Origin: Agelaius tricolor
Lineage: Eukaryota; Chordata; Aves; Passeriformes; Icteridae
Direction of reading: 5' to 3'
NCBI GenBank assembly: GCA_023055355.1
Contig: JALJCS010000022.1
Location: 9,285,001-9,349,000 of the forward strand
DNA: 64,000 nt
Shown here in pieces: positions 13,043-25,994 of this stretch (its first letter is position 1; each line of letters begins with the position of its first letter). The translations under genes and the position numbers were made by a program. The notes beneath the pieces were generated by a model. It searched no databases. It saw only the letters and a program-made list of their open reading frames with translations, and was not told the origin of the DNA.

Positions 13043-14701
13043 CATGTTAATATGGCTGAAGCAGATTTTCCTGCTCTGGTTTTGCCTTTGCAGCTTAGGA
13101 AGATTATCTGGCTCTGATCTGGAAGGTACCAAAGATGCACTTGTTAACTTATCTCTGTGTAGATTTAACCTCAGTTTCCCCCCATCCCTCTCCCACAGTG
13201 TCTGGTTTCCTGCAGGTGAGGTTTTGGCATGTTCTGAATTTTCATCTCCTTTGGGAGCCTGCGTGGTGGGGATGTCAAGGTTCAACTTGCAGCTCAATTT
13301 TTAGGCACTGGAGACCTGGGAGAAGCCTTTGGCTGTGCCCCTGAGCCAAGCTGCTCTCCTCTCTCTGGAGGTCAAAATGGAACTCTTGAACGAGTGACAT
13401 TTTCTGTCTTTTTCTGCAAACCTGGTGGCAGATGTTGGAGGCACTCCTCTAGGAGGTGAGCAGTTTGAATTCCTAAGGGTGAAGCTTTTCTCCTGACTCT
13501 TCCTGAAGGCTCAGAGAAATTCTTGCCTCACTTCCTCGCCAATAATCCTGGTTCTAGCACTGGCTCCAAAGGTGATGTAGAAATCGCAGCAGCTTCGTCT
13601 GTTACCTGAAGAGAAATAGAAATAAGTCAACAAAATGCATAGTTGTAGATGAAAGTGAGTGATTTGTGATGATTTTTAGGTGATTCAGAGCCCTTTGCAT
13701 ATTTACTTTCTCATCAAGTAGGAGCTGCAGGTGGAGCAAGCGCAGTTCAGCTCAAGCTTTTCCAGTACTCAGGTCATGGACTTCTCACTTTCTCATCCCA
13801 GCTGACCTCATGGACAAAGCTCTTTTCACCCATGATATCTGATTTTGGTGTATTATTTATCTTAATCATTTCTATTACCAAAAGGTATGAGGCAAATATA
13901 GTTTTAGAATCCCCCACTCTGTAGTGGGGTTTTTTTCCATTTCCACCACCCCCTTTACTATAATGGCCATCATTTAAAAAAAGACAAGTTAATAATTCAA
14001 AAAATTGACATTGGGGATTGCTGTTGTTATTAAGGACTGTTTCCAAGTAGAAACTGAACTATTGATCCTGACAGATGATGGGAAAGCACCGTGAAAAGCT
14101 GCACTCCTGATATGTGGATATGAAGATTGGTTCAATACTCTCCTAATGCCAAATCAGTGCAAAGATTTGAAAGGATTGGAATTTTAATTATTGATGGAAA
14201 ATGACTTAACGTGCCATTGATTCAAATTCCTTTACTGGTTATGGCACTGACATGGTATTTTAAATTTTATAGCATTCAAAGCAATTATTTTGTGTTGGAT
14301 ATTTCTTAAAAGGTAATTTTCACCCCATTTGCTTTTTATAGGAAAAGGTTATTTTAAAATATAACCATTGACAAATGAGTCTGACAACACAACAGATTGC
14401 CCAATTTTTTTCTCCTGAAATTCCAGTTTCAATGGATTTAGGATTTATGTGTTCTCAAGGAACATCTTTGATTAAATAAAATTAAATACTTGACTTCTTA
14501 AAGGTCAGCTAAGATTGTAAAAATATTTGGAATGCTAAAGAATTGGATTAAGAAACAGCTTCACCTTATTGATGCAAAAAGTGCAGTCATGGGGGACTGA
14601 ACCTGTAAATGAGCAAAAGCCATGAATCGAGTTGAGAATGTGGACTTGAACACAAATTAATTTGTATCTGTTTCATGCAGCACCATTAGAACTCTTTCCA
14701 C

Positions 14702-14715
14702 AAAAAAAAAAAAAA
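14702..14715. repeat. A14 homopolymer
   Basis: Fourteen consecutive A. No retrotransposed gene copy can be recognised upstream of it. Confidence 0.9.
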
Positions 14716-17700
14716 GTGAGTGGGGTATGAATCCACTTTAAGTATAGAGTTAGACATAAGTAAAAAGTCTAAATTTGAGAAATCTCTCCTATTCAAAAGT
14801 GTTACATTTGGTGTATAAGGCTGTACATAGAAGGATGTGATTAGGTTATTATAATATTTGAGAAATAGATTTAATTTAATTTAATAGATTACAATTAGAT
14901 TTTCAAGGAGACAGTTAAAATGTGAGAAATTCCATGCTTACAATTAATCTGTATTTATTTGTTAGGAAAAGAAGGAGGAGGAGTGCCCAAGTTGCCCTCA
15001 ATTTGTTCTCTAATTTAGGCTGCAACTTTTCTTTGCAAATATATCTGTAATGTGAGGAAGGATTGTTCCAGTGTGTTTGTGTGCATATCAAAGTTGTTAG
15101 TACAGAAAGTAGAATTAGACTATCACTTGTCAAGAGGAACATCAGGTGCCATACAGGTAGCAGGTGAAATCTTACATTATTTTGGTGAATTAATTTGGTA
15201 CACACAGAGCAATTGAATCTGAAAATTCAATATACAGAAAATATAACTCTGGTATCAGTGCAGGCAACACCAAGTTAGTCATTAATAATGAGTTTTTTCA
15301 TCAGCATTGGCATTTTTTTTTTTGCATAGGAAGATGTGCATCCTTGTCTGGTATTTGTTGATGTTATTCCATGTTCCTCTGTGACTGGTTGGCATAACCT
15401 GAAATTTTGGCCAGTTTGTGCAGGCTTAGCCTTTGGGGTACAAGTTTGCTCATCAGATTGTTTTCCTGAAGGAGTTTCTGTGATAAAGGTTTTCAAATTT
15501 AGGTTTTGAAAAACCCAATAGATACGTTCATTTACTTGATGCCATGGTTTGGGATGGGCTCCTTCTCCTGGTGCTCACCTGGGAGGATCCTGTGATGTGC
15601 AGTGCTGATTTTTGGCTTTTGCCAAATGTTATCTGCTGATGTGCAGCTGTGATGGCTTCCAAAAAAACCACCCCAGCCCTTGTGAGAGATTTCTGCCAGC
15701 TGAAACCAGCAGGATCCTCAAACCCTTGGCACAATCCATGACATTTTAAAGAGAAGGACTCAAGGTTTTCCCCTCTGAGTGCACTTGCCTGGGCAGGGTG
15801 GGTGTGGAGTCAAGGAGGTTGGGCTGTGTCCTTCAAAACTCTGGGAAAACTTGAGAGATTTAAATTTTCCTGTTTCCAAAAGTAAAAAATTTTAGAGCCC
15901 AGAGCAATATTGCACGTGGATCATTTTATGTTCAGCATTATGGTGATGCAAGCCACAGCAATGTGGAATGCTGCAATAGACAGATGTAGATGATTATTTA
16001 AAATGTTTTTGTAATTAAGTTGCCCAATTCCATTAGCATGTAAGTGTCTACTACTCAGCATAACTAATAGGATTTTTATGGGGAATCAATTAGGGTGGGA
16101 AAGCAGATTCTCTGGCTCTTATGATCTGGAAAGATAAGAATTCGGGAACAGAAATAAAGTTTCTCATTTCTCTCAAAATTCAAACAAATTATACATCTGG
16201 CTCAGGGAGCAGTTATGAATTTTGGCTTTTATAGAAAAGCTGTTTGGAAAAAAAACCTCATACTAAACCCAAAAACCTAAATCAGTCAAAGTACCTATTA
16301 AATAGCACAGAACAGCTTGGGTAACATGACCAAAATAAATGAAATTCATAATTAGAGTATTGGCAGGCTTGTAATAATGGCTGGGAACAAGCAAATTGTT
16401 CATGGAAATCTTCTTAAAGCTGGGATTAGAGTAATGGAGGCCTTGAATTAGACTGATTGGGTACTTAGGGTAGAAAGGCAAGCTCCTAAATACACTCAGA
16501 AGAACAGGGTGTAGTTATGTGGAATTACATAATTGCACTTTCATTGCTAAGCTGGTTTTTTGAAGTGTGGGAGAGAAATGTAAGAGGATTTATTACTGTG
16601 AGTGAGGAAGGGGGATCCTGTCAGAGCCAAGGCTTTGTATGGAAATTGGGAAGAGCTGGCCCTACAAAGCCCTCATTGCAGCAGGAAAACCATTCTGTGT
16701 GAAATGGGCCCTTCCTTTGTCAGCCCAGGTGAATTCTGTGGAAGGTCACCAAGGCAGGGAACTCAAGCACAGACTGTCAGATGAATGATTTCTGAGGATC
16801 TGAGCTGCCTGTTTGAGCTCAGACTCTAGACCAAAGAGATTATTTTGAAATTCATTAATTTTACTTCCACTGGGACTGGCTTTTCTCAGCATCAGTGAAT
16901 ATTGTACAGACATATCACAACTTTTCCTGTTTTATTTGTTGTAGTGGTTATTTCCCTTCATCTGAGATGTGCTGTGCAAGAGGTTATTGTTCTTTCTCTG
17001 ATTTTGCACTGTAAATACTCATAATGTGGATTTGCCAAGCTCTGACTTGCTGCTGTGAACAAAAAATAGAAGGTGCCACAAGTTAAACTTTAATGATCTG
17101 ACATTGAATATGGCTGGTGGTATTGCCTGATGGGTTAGTATTACTAAATGTTACTTCTACTACAAAAAGCCATGTGAAGAAAATTGTATTTTGTTGTAAC
17201 TATATTTGAGTTTTGTAATGGTGGCAATAAAAACAACATTAATAACAGCAATAATAAAGCAAGCCCAAATATTTCTTGCTGAATATCTTATTTTCTGCAG
17301 CAGCTTTAGTTTCCTCACAGTCCAGGAACTTTTGCCTACTTCCTTATATATTATTAACTGAAAAATGCTGAAAAGAAGTAAATAACAATAAAGTAAAAAT
17401 GACCTTTTAATACCTTATAATTAACTGGAAGTAAATGAACATCTCTTACCTGTTCTTCATACACAACATATATGTAGTGCTGAAGGAAGAAAACATTACT
17501 GTTTCTATTAATGCCAGCAAGAAATGGCATAAAAAGTTTGGAATTTTTCTGAAGGTTCTTCAGAATGCCACTAGCAGCAGCCCAGGGAAGAGCAGGTATA
17601 GCTGAAGTTTTGTGTTTGTTTTTAATTCTGAAGGACTTTAAGAGAAAGGAAGACCATTCCTTCTTAAAAAAAACCAAATGAGTGAGTGAAGAAGTTTAGA

Positions 17701-19149
17701 TACAAAATTTCTCTCTGAAGTTGGTTATGGGTAGAAATAAAATGCTTTTCCTTTATTTCAATATAAACCCCTTGCTACTGCTCATTTTTATGCTCCAGTG
17801 GGTCAGTTCCCTGCTCATGTGGTTCTTCCAAAGATGACTTTTTCACACCTCCACAGATGCTCTGACCTGGACATCAGCCAGAGCAGTCCCAAGATGTCTC
17901 TAAATCCACCTGGTCCTGATGTGCCTCTGGGTCCTGTCCAAGCTCAGGGCCCTGCCAGTGCTGAGTGCTGCCCACGCTGGACTCACAGGCAGAGGAGAGG
18001 GATGCCCTTGAGATTTGCTGCAATCCACAGAACAGGGTTAATTCTCACAGACTGTGGCACAAATTCACCAGGGGAGACTTTCAGCTCTGCTTTCCATTTC
18101 AGCTCTACAGCCCCAAAAAGAGGTTTAGATCCCTTAGCCACTGAGATTCCTATTTAAATACATGCATAAATTGTATTATTTGTGTCCCTCTGCCCTAAGG
18201 TACTTTGTCCCCTGAAGGGGTCATGGTGCAGTGCTGGAGCAGAATTAAACCTCCTGAATCTGCTTTGTGTCCACCAGTTTTAGTATCTCTAATTAATTCT
18301 CTTAAATGAGAATTGTAAATGGGGACCAGATCCTTCAAGCTAATTCCCTGTGAAGCATTCTTGAAGTTTTGGGAGTTGAATTAAAGTTTTTGGTAATTTA
18401 ATATCAGTGTTTATCACTCAATCTAGATATGCAGACCATTAAACTTAAAATCTTGGAAGACATGAATGTGTCTGTAAGCTGCAATGGTACAGTTTGTGAT
18501 GTTCATTATCCCTCTGCCATTCTCTTCAATCCCCTGAGACTTTCTTCTAGAGATTTTAAGGCTTTCTTAATTATGATTAAGGAGTTATTGAGCCATTTAT
18601 CTACAGGGCTTTGTTTGATTTGCTGTAATTTGATGACATGTTGGGAAGAAATGAGGGTGCTCATTGATAGTGACAGACACCAAGTTTAACATGCAAGGTG
18701 TGCACAGGCTCATTGCTCTGACAGCGTTATTCACTATTTATTCCTTACCAAAGCCAAAAGAAATAATTCAATTTTCTAAGCTTGGTTTTAGGCTCCTAGA
18801 GCATCAGGTGTTGAATGAACTACTTTTTATTACTATTACATGTTTGCTCAATAGGTTTGCTAGCTGGTGGCTCCATCAGGGCTGCCCAGGCCCTTCTGTG
18901 CAGAGCTCCTTTCCAGCCAGAGTGTCCCAGCCTGAGCTGTGATTCTGGTGCCTCAGGTTTGGCTTTTCTATTTTTCAGGTGCTGTGCTGCTTTAGTGTGT
19001 GGGTCTGGGTTCACATCAGGGGATGCTGAGCTCTGTGCACAGAGCAGGGAGACAAAACAATTCCTGCTCCAGCTGGGCACCAAGGACAAATGATCCAAAT
19101 CTCAGCCCCAGAGCACAAACCCCGTGGGCTGGAGAGAGAAAAACAAGCA

Positions 19150-19182
19150 GGGTGGGACTGCAGGGGCTAAAGCTGGGATGGG
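19150..19182 (+). other. Weak G-quadruplex candidate with five G-runs
   Basis: G-runs of at least three lie at 19150-19152, 19154-19156, 19163-19166, 19175-19177 and 19180-19182. The loop between the third and fourth run is at least 8 bases, just beyond the usual limit of 7, so this is a relaxed rather than canonical motif. Confidence 0.4.
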
Positions 19183-20486
19183 ACAATGAACTGCAAGATG
19201 CAAATGGAGCAGAACTGATCCCAGGGACAGAGCCCGTGCCCGGCCGTGCATTTTGGGGCCATTTTGGTTCATCTTGGGTGCAGCCCTGGCTGGGCTCTGG
19301 TGCTGCCCAAGGTGGATCCATGGAGGCCTTTGAATAAATCCCTGCTTTATTCTTTAGCTCTGTCCAGCCTCTGTTCTGGGTCAGCCTTCACAAGGCATCA
19401 ATTCCTTCCCAGCTGCAATGGGGACATTGGGCGCAACAAATGAGCACAGACCCCAATGTGAAATACGTTTTACCCACAAAAAGCTCTGTTTCAACTCCTC
19501 TGTTCAATTCCATGGCAATGCTTAGCCCAAACATGCCTGAGTTTTCACATTTTCCCCAGCAAAGGCCATTTTTGGTGTGTTTTTCTCCATCCTCTGTTTT
19601 CCATCTCACACAGGAGCACCTGGCACTGTCTGGTCCCCAGACCCCCCAGTATGAAATGCAATTGCTTGTTGCTTTCTGCTAGGCAAAAATATCAAAAATA
19701 TTATTGCTTTTTCCCCCCCCCTTTATTCCTCTGCCCTTTAAAGTTTCCAGGTTGCTATCAATTTCTGTATTCCCTATTCCATGTTTTCTGGCAACTCCTA
19801 CAATTGATTTAGTATTTGTGCTGAGGAGGACCCCTCTATTATTTTGTCCTAAACATCCCCTTTTCCAAAAGATTTCGTTGTCTACTTTGCCTGAATTATT
19901 TTGTGGTGTAGCACATGAGAATTTTGTTCTGGAGCTGGAAGGAAAGCTGAGGTGGTTTCAATGCAGCCTGGAGGAGCCAAGCTTTGATTTTCTTTGAGAA
20001 AGCAGAGAGAGGACTTGCAAGAAGATTTTATATTCCATTAAATTCACATTGAATTTCTGCACTTAGCATCAGACAGAAGAAACATTGAGCTGTCCAGCAG
20101 CAGATTTTCAGAGGTTTCCCTTTCCAAGGCTTGGAGAGGAACAGCTGTGACCTAGAGGCTGTGGGACTGTGTCTGTCCAGCAGGGCAGCTGGTCTGGGAC
20201 AGAAGCACTTCCCCAGTCTCTGAGTCTTTTGACCTCTCCTAAGCAGAGAAATGCAAGTCAGCAGCTTGAGATGAAAATTTTAATTAATTACTGCAGGGTA
20301 ATTAATAAGCCAAGATTTCTACCTGTGCCATATGTCAGTTTGTGCACCTGCAGAGCGTGGGCAGGGCACAAGCTGAAGTCAGCAGGACACTTTCAGTGCA
20401 GTTATTTCATTTTGTTTAAGGATTAACATTTTTGCTTTTGTATTTTTATTTAATTTTCTTTGTTTGGTTCTTTGCTTGTGGCTTTG

Positions 20487-20505
20487 TTTTTTTTTTTTTT
20501 TTTTT
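20487..20505. repeat. T19 homopolymer
   Basis: Nineteen consecutive T, the longest homopolymer in the window. Read on the minus strand it could be the poly(A) tail of a retrocopy lying to its right, but I recognise no gene or repeat there. Confidence 0.9.
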
Positions 20506-20693
20506 GGTCTTTCCTGTTTTGGAATAAAGAGATAGAAGGGTTTTTCAAAACACATGAAACATTTAGTGGGAACTCACCAGCTAATTATTTTCTATTTCCA
20601 TTTTCTTGGGAGCAGTATGGGGACAGTACAGCAGACCTGGCTGTGTAGGGAAAAGCCTAAAAATGTAGGAAATAACCTACCTTGTGAGATTCC

Positions 20694-20794
20694 TGAGAGT
20701 GTCCAAGGCTGGATGGGGCTTGAAGCAACTTGGTTTGGTTGAAGACCAATGACTTCAAAGGTCTCTTCAAATCCAAAATATTCTCTGATTCTGT
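20694..20794 (+). mobile_element. CR1 LINE 3' fragment, forward orientation
   Basis: The order of landmarks is that of the CR1 3' end: 'gtccaaggctggatggggct', 'gcaacttggt', 'aaaggtctcttcaaatccaa', then 'ttctctgattctgtg' as a decayed ATTCTRTG terminus. The copy is strongly diverged and has lost the middle segment that normally carries 'ccatggcaggg'. Confidence 0.85.
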
Positions 20795-21086
20795 GGGCAG
20801 CTAATCACTCATTTCATTAAGTGTCATTAAAATTGGGTGAGAAAACATCCAAATATTGAAAAATGATAGCAGATCCCTTTTCCCTGAATGCTTTATGTGG
20901 GAATGAACACAGCCCAGCAAGAGGAGGGTTGAAGGAGGACGTGCAGGATGGGCTGAGGATGGAGAGGAGGAATTGTCCTGGCAGAGATGTAAACAGGATA
21001 ATCATCACTGCTCCTTTAGCTCAATGCCCTGGACTTGTGTTTGGTGCATGTTTACAAGGCACTGTGGAGGTGAAAGCTCTTGTGGA
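20795..21086. other. Noncoding spacer
   Basis: Single-copy-looking sequence between a CR1 fragment and the CpG-richer patch. Nothing recognisable. Confidence 0.4.
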
Positions 21087-21165
21087 GGCGATGAGTTTTG
21101 TGATTAATTGCCGTGATTAATTGCAGAGCTCGTTGGTGCTCCCGGTTCCCTTTAGGAACGCGGGG
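21087..21165. promoter_or_regulatory. Candidate regulatory patch: CpG cluster with paired TGATTAATTG sites
   Basis: Seen: a 13-base unit beginning GTGATTAATTGC occurs twice in tandem at 21100-21112 and 21113-21125, and six CpG dinucleotides fall in about 80 bases, whereas CpG is rare elsewhere in the window. Known: TAATTG and TTAAT are core motifs for many homeodomain factors. Inferred: this could be a small enhancer. No promoter elements or transcript evidence are visible, and TAAT-type motifs are common by chance in AT-rich DNA. Confidence 0.3.
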
Positions 21166-24100
21166 TGGCTGCTGCTGTAACAATGAGGGTGATGAACCAT
21201 GTCAGAGCCAATTACTGCCTGAGAAGGGCTGGGAAAAGGCAAGTGGGAATTGCTAATCCATCACAGGATTGCTATTGGTTTAGTTTATTCATCAAGCAGA
21301 GGATTCTAGAATTCATGAAGCAGATCGTTCAGTCTTCCAACAGGTTTAATTACCATGGTGTTACTGGTGTTAGGCTGAGTTACAACAACTGACCTCCATG
21401 TGTTGTTACTCTTTGGAGAAAATTGCTGCCTGTCCCTCTATTTAGCAGAAAAAAAAAGAATTGATTAATTTTTTTTCTCATCTCACTTATTTCATTGGAG
21501 GGAATATTCAGTATAAAAGTTTGTAGGGTTGGTATGGCAAGAGCCTAAGAGCAGTTGCAGTATGAGGTTAATGCACAGTATTTGGTGCTCCAAATACTGG
21601 TTTTTGTGTTTCCAACCACTTGCCCAGCACCCACAGATGAACCAACTCATTTTTGCAAAGTGGGACTCTAAAAGAGCAGATATGGAAACTACTGCATGCA
21701 ATTAATTGTGAGATGAATTAATGAATGGCACGATTGAGTGCTGTTTGAGCTGCAGGGTACTCATTAACATAAAGGCAGCCTGAGTTAATTAGAGTTCATT
21801 TTAAATGTTAAAACTGTGTTTTCCTTTTCCTCTTGAACTACAAAAAGTGTCCCAGTCCAGCAGGTGAGGGAAGGTGATCCTCAGCTGGGCATAAGCCAGG
21901 CTACACCAGGAAAGCCCTGGTTTCACCTTGTTTTTAATTAGGCTGGCACTGAACCAGTGTGTGCTTACCTGAGAGAAGCTCTGCACCAAGTGACATTGCT
22001 CTTTATTTTCCCTGCAAAATCAGTGTTCACTTTATTACAGTCAGGTAAAAAGTGAAAAGACACCACTTTGCAACTTAAAAAATTCTAAGTAATTTAAGAG
22101 CTACCTTCGACTTTGAAGCTTCTTTACAAAATGGGATTTTCTTTTAAAAATGTAATTTCTTTAAAAAATGTAATTAGATTGAGTTCCGTCTTGAATGTGG
22201 GAGAAGATGAGGCAAAGAAGATTTAACTTTCTGATTATTTAATGTTCTACAAGGAGCGCATCCAGAAACAAAATAAAAAATACAGAAAGTGTGGCACTGA
22301 ACTTCACTCCATGAGTGAATTTCACAGTGTAACTTCAAATAGAAATTGACTGAAATTTAATTCAATAAATCCTCCATTTAAGCATGTCAAAAAACAATAT
22401 TTAGAAGTATTTTGCTGAAGTTGTGCCCATTCCTGAATTAAGTCCCTTGTCAGTGAAATATTGCTGAGAATATAAATATGTTTCTGGCATATTTTAATCA
22501 CTTCTTTCAAAATTAATGATTGTTGCTACCAAAATTTCATGGTTTGCTTGGGTTTTTGTAGCAATCATCTCCTTCTCCATTGGGCAGAACAATTTATTCA
22601 ACTGAGCAATCCATGGGAGTGACACTAATAAATTGTCCTGTAGGAAAAAAGTGGAAATTCTTAATTTTCCTTTTTTGCTCTCAGTGTTTCTTTTTGTTTT
22701 TACATTTATTTTGTGTGAGATGTTGAGTGAGCTCAGTGCTAAACCAGAGCAGAGACTGAGGCAGGTGGGACCTGGATACAGAGAAAAAGGGGGGATAGGA
22801 CATGGCTCCAGGTGAATGGGGTGGCTGGACTAAAACCTGGCAGGACAGCATGGAAAAGGGGTGAAAGAGGTTTTATAACATTGTGCAGTTACTGATATCT
22901 GGCAATTTCAAGCAAAAGTGTGCTTCTTTTTTAACTTGGGGTTGACCAAACCTGGCTTTGGCCCTGGAAATTTTGAGTATTACGATTTGTCAAAATCTGT
23001 GAATTGTAATAAGTACAAGTGCAATTTCCTTAAAGAATTTTAGAAAGAGATTGTAGTTTTTTCTTCAGCTAACAGAGCGTTGAGCATGACTCTGAGTATT
23101 TTTGCTTTTTTCCTAATTCCTCATACCACCTTCTAATTCTTGAACTTCCTACTGTTTTGTTATGTTTAATGCACATTATTTATTTTTAGGAGTGGTTTGA
23201 AGCTGCTTGGAGGCTTGGTTGTGATGTTATATATATTTTCTGGGTTAGCTCATGATTTCTCCTGTGATGGAAGGTACAGGTAGGCTTCCTTCAAGATTTG
23301 AAAGAAACCTTGTCAGCTGGTCCTTATCAGCAGCTTCTGGCTGTCCCTGCAGTGCTGCCCTTGGCACGCTGCTGGGAGACAGAAAAATCCCTTTTCTTGC
23401 TATTATATCGTAATAGAATCGTGTATTTTGTAAAGGCACCTCCTAACCCCAAGATTTTGACATTCATTTAAGTCTTCCTTCTTTCACTTGGAACATGCAC
23501 TCTTCAGGAGGGGTCAGAATGCCCCCAGAGATTAATAGCACATTATTCACTTCAAGGAATGTGATCAACAGGGACACAGGAAGGCACAGTGTGAATGTGT
23601 GGGTGAAAAACCACTGAAATAATGAGATTTGGGGACCTTTAGTGCTTGAGTCGTGCCACTCGTTTTCAGCAGAGAATGCAGTCCTTGCCAAGACCAATAA
23701 ATTTAAACCTGGTTTAAAAGTGAGTAGGTTTTGTTACACTTTGGGCCCTGTGGGCAATGACAGAATGAGTCTCAGCAGAAATCTGCAGTCTGGAGGAGCA
23801 GCACTGCTATAATGAGATGAATTCCCTTGCTTTTCTTTGGGTTTCATGGCATTATTTTCTGACTTGATGGTTCATATTCTATTTGTTGTCCACCTGCATG
23901 TGATAAATGTGCTTAATCTCTTTTGAATTCCTACATTAAACCTTACTGGCTTTATCACTTAAATTCATATTTGTTTGCTAGGGCAAGAGAATTGGCATTA
24001 ACTATATAAATTGGTTTCTGGATTAGTGTTTTTGTTCTTTCCTAATAAAGGGTGTGAAATGGTATTTTTAGAGATCATTTGGCCTTCAGGGTTTTCTCTT

Positions 24101-25949
24101 TCTTCTTAGTGATCTTTATTACTTCAGCAGAACTGCTGCAGAGCCTCAATTTTGTTTTCAGTACCATAGCCCTACTCACTGAACTCCTATTTTGGACAAA
24201 ATTGCATTAGCATTATTTCTTTAAGAGCTAGAAAACTAATAATTGCCTTTTAAGTTTTAATCAGGCTTCTCAATATGGCACAAATTGCCAAATAATTTGA
24301 CTTTAATTTTTTAAGATGCTGACAAATGAATGAAGGTGACAATTGCCAAGTGAGTTTGTTTTACAAAGAGTTCCAACAAACCTTCTATGATTGATTTTTA
24401 TTTTTTTTATGAGGTGTTGCATTTTCTTTGTATTCTCTTGCAGTCCTCATGGAGCAGAAAGGCAGTTTTGAGTCATGGCAGTTGTGTGGTGGTGGAGATC
24501 CCTTCTGGGTAGCACAGAGTAGGAGGGATGAAGATGTAGGAGTAATTAAAGGATCTGTTACCCTGGCAGAGTATTTGGACAACCAAGGAAGCCTCTCTGA
24601 CTCACTGCAGTTAAAACAGGGATAAACAGCTCAGCTAAGAAGGATGAAGCACAGCTGGGTTGGGGATGAGCTGGGTTCTCTTTTCCACTTCACCCTTTAT
24701 TTCCAAACGACCTCAATTAAAATATTGCACTGCTGCAGGTGTTTTTTTTAAGTTCTAGATCTTGACAGCAGAAAAGGCAGAGTGGGAAATATAGAATATA
24801 TACACTGAAATGCTTTAAAATTAATTGATGTAAACTTTCTTAAATTTCTTTCTTTCTTAAAATTCTTTCTTTTCTGTGTATCGTCTACAGCATGCCTAGT
24901 TGATTAAGAAAAATCAATGTTGTCTTATGCTGTGCCTTTAGAAGCAGGAAGTTGTCCAGGAAGTTTTCCTTGTGGCTGTGAATCAGGGAAATTTGACCTT
25001 CTAAGATGATCAAGCAAAATATTATTGTAACACAGAACTGGGCTCATTTCCTCTGCAAAAAGCACTGGCAAGTTATTTTCTATTAGGGAAGGAGGCAGTG
25101 ATTTCAGTTCACCTTCCCTACTACTCCTTATTAATCAGCTGCATGTCAAAGGATAATAATGAAGACAACATATGGAGAATATTGATTTCTGTCAGGTTAT
25201 TGTAAGTTGCATAAAAATGGGAGATTTGACAGATGTTAAATACGGTTTGATTTTTTTTCTTTCTTTGAGAAATCACTCTGGGCACATTTGGAAATTCCAC
25301 TGCTTCTCATTACTGCAGAAAGGCCAAGAGGTGATTATCCAGTCCATTAGAAAATGCTGCAATTCTTCCCTAAAAGCATCACCAAAACGAATGAAAATGC
25401 ACATTATAATTTTATTTCAGTAAGTGGCCACCTGCACATCTGACAAGAAAGTGCCACATTTGCAGAGAGGCATTGCAGATCTGTGAAAGCTCTCCTGACA
25501 CCCATCAGAAAAGAAAGAGATGCTAAAAAGCAGATTTAGGAAGGAGTATAGGTCTGTAAAATATAGCCATTGTTGATAGTGGTCTTCCAAAGACAAATAA
25601 AAGTTGATGTTTGCAATCATGCTTGAGTAACACCCATTTTATGTAATTGTTTTGTTCCTTACAGGTGTGCTGTACACTGGGGTTCTTATTGGGATTGTGA
25701 TTGAACTGCAGATTAGTTCCTGTATTTTCCTACCTTACACTTGTATGGTGATTTTAGGATATTGCAGTGCCACTCTGCCAAATAAGAAAGCCCACGGATC
25801 ACAGAATAAAACCAAATAAATAAATTTGATACATCACATCACACCCTGCACTTGTAGAATATCTACAAGAATCTGGTCAGAAAGTTTTGAATTCTGGCAG
25901 CTTGGAAAAACTACAGCTCCATTATTAATAGGTTATATTTAAATGTCTT
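21166..25949. other. Noncoding stretch with TAAT-motif clusters, no gene supported
   Basis: No exon or transposon is recognised. Four homeodomain-like ATTA/TAAT clusters fall within 21699-21792. An 18-bp micro-duplication lies at 22141-22176 and a short (TTTC)n run at 24845-24856. A polypyrimidine-CAG sequence near 24430-24443 resembles a splice acceptor, but the frame after it matches no protein I know and has no good donor. Confidence 0.45.
22141..22176. repeat. Two 18-bp tandem copies
   Basis: CTTTTAAAAATGTAATTT is followed directly by CTTTAAAAAATGTAATTA. Two mismatches separate the copies. Confidence 0.75.
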
Positions 25950-25994
25950 GGGCTCTGATCTTAAGGGCATTTTCCAACCAAAATGATTCTATGA
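25950..25994 (+). mobile_element. CR1 LINE 3' terminal scrap, forward orientation
   Basis: The segment contains 'gatcttaagggcattttcca', 'accaaaatgattctatgag', which matches the last part of a CR1 3' end including one ATTCTATG terminal unit. It is only about 45 bases and heavily diverged. Confidence 0.7.

Larger units (their letters stand above)
12464..20486. other. Noncoding stretch, no gene supported
   Basis: Eight kilobases without a recognisable exon or transposon. It contains two exact 11-bp tandem copies at 13021-13042, a 7-bp hairpin at 13912-13929 (CCCCACT/AGTGGGG), an A14 tract at 14702-14715, a T11 tract near 15313-15323, a GC-richer patch at 18880-19340 with five closely spaced G-runs at 19150-19182, and a C9 run at 19713-19721. 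Open frames in the GC-richer patches overlap each other on both strands, as expected of chance frames. Confidence 0.5.

Noticed and set aside
13155..13190. MIR-like sequence (taacctcagtttcccc)
   Set aside because: Only about 16 bases resemble the MIR core and the flanks do not continue the match.
20487..20620. T19 as the reverse-strand poly(A) tail of a processed pseudogene
   Set aside because: No gene sequence, frame or target-site duplication can be recognised to its right.
24428..24625. Possible exon after a polypyrimidine-CAG sequence
   Set aside because: The frame is open for about 60 codons, but there is no good splice donor and the peptide matches no family I know.
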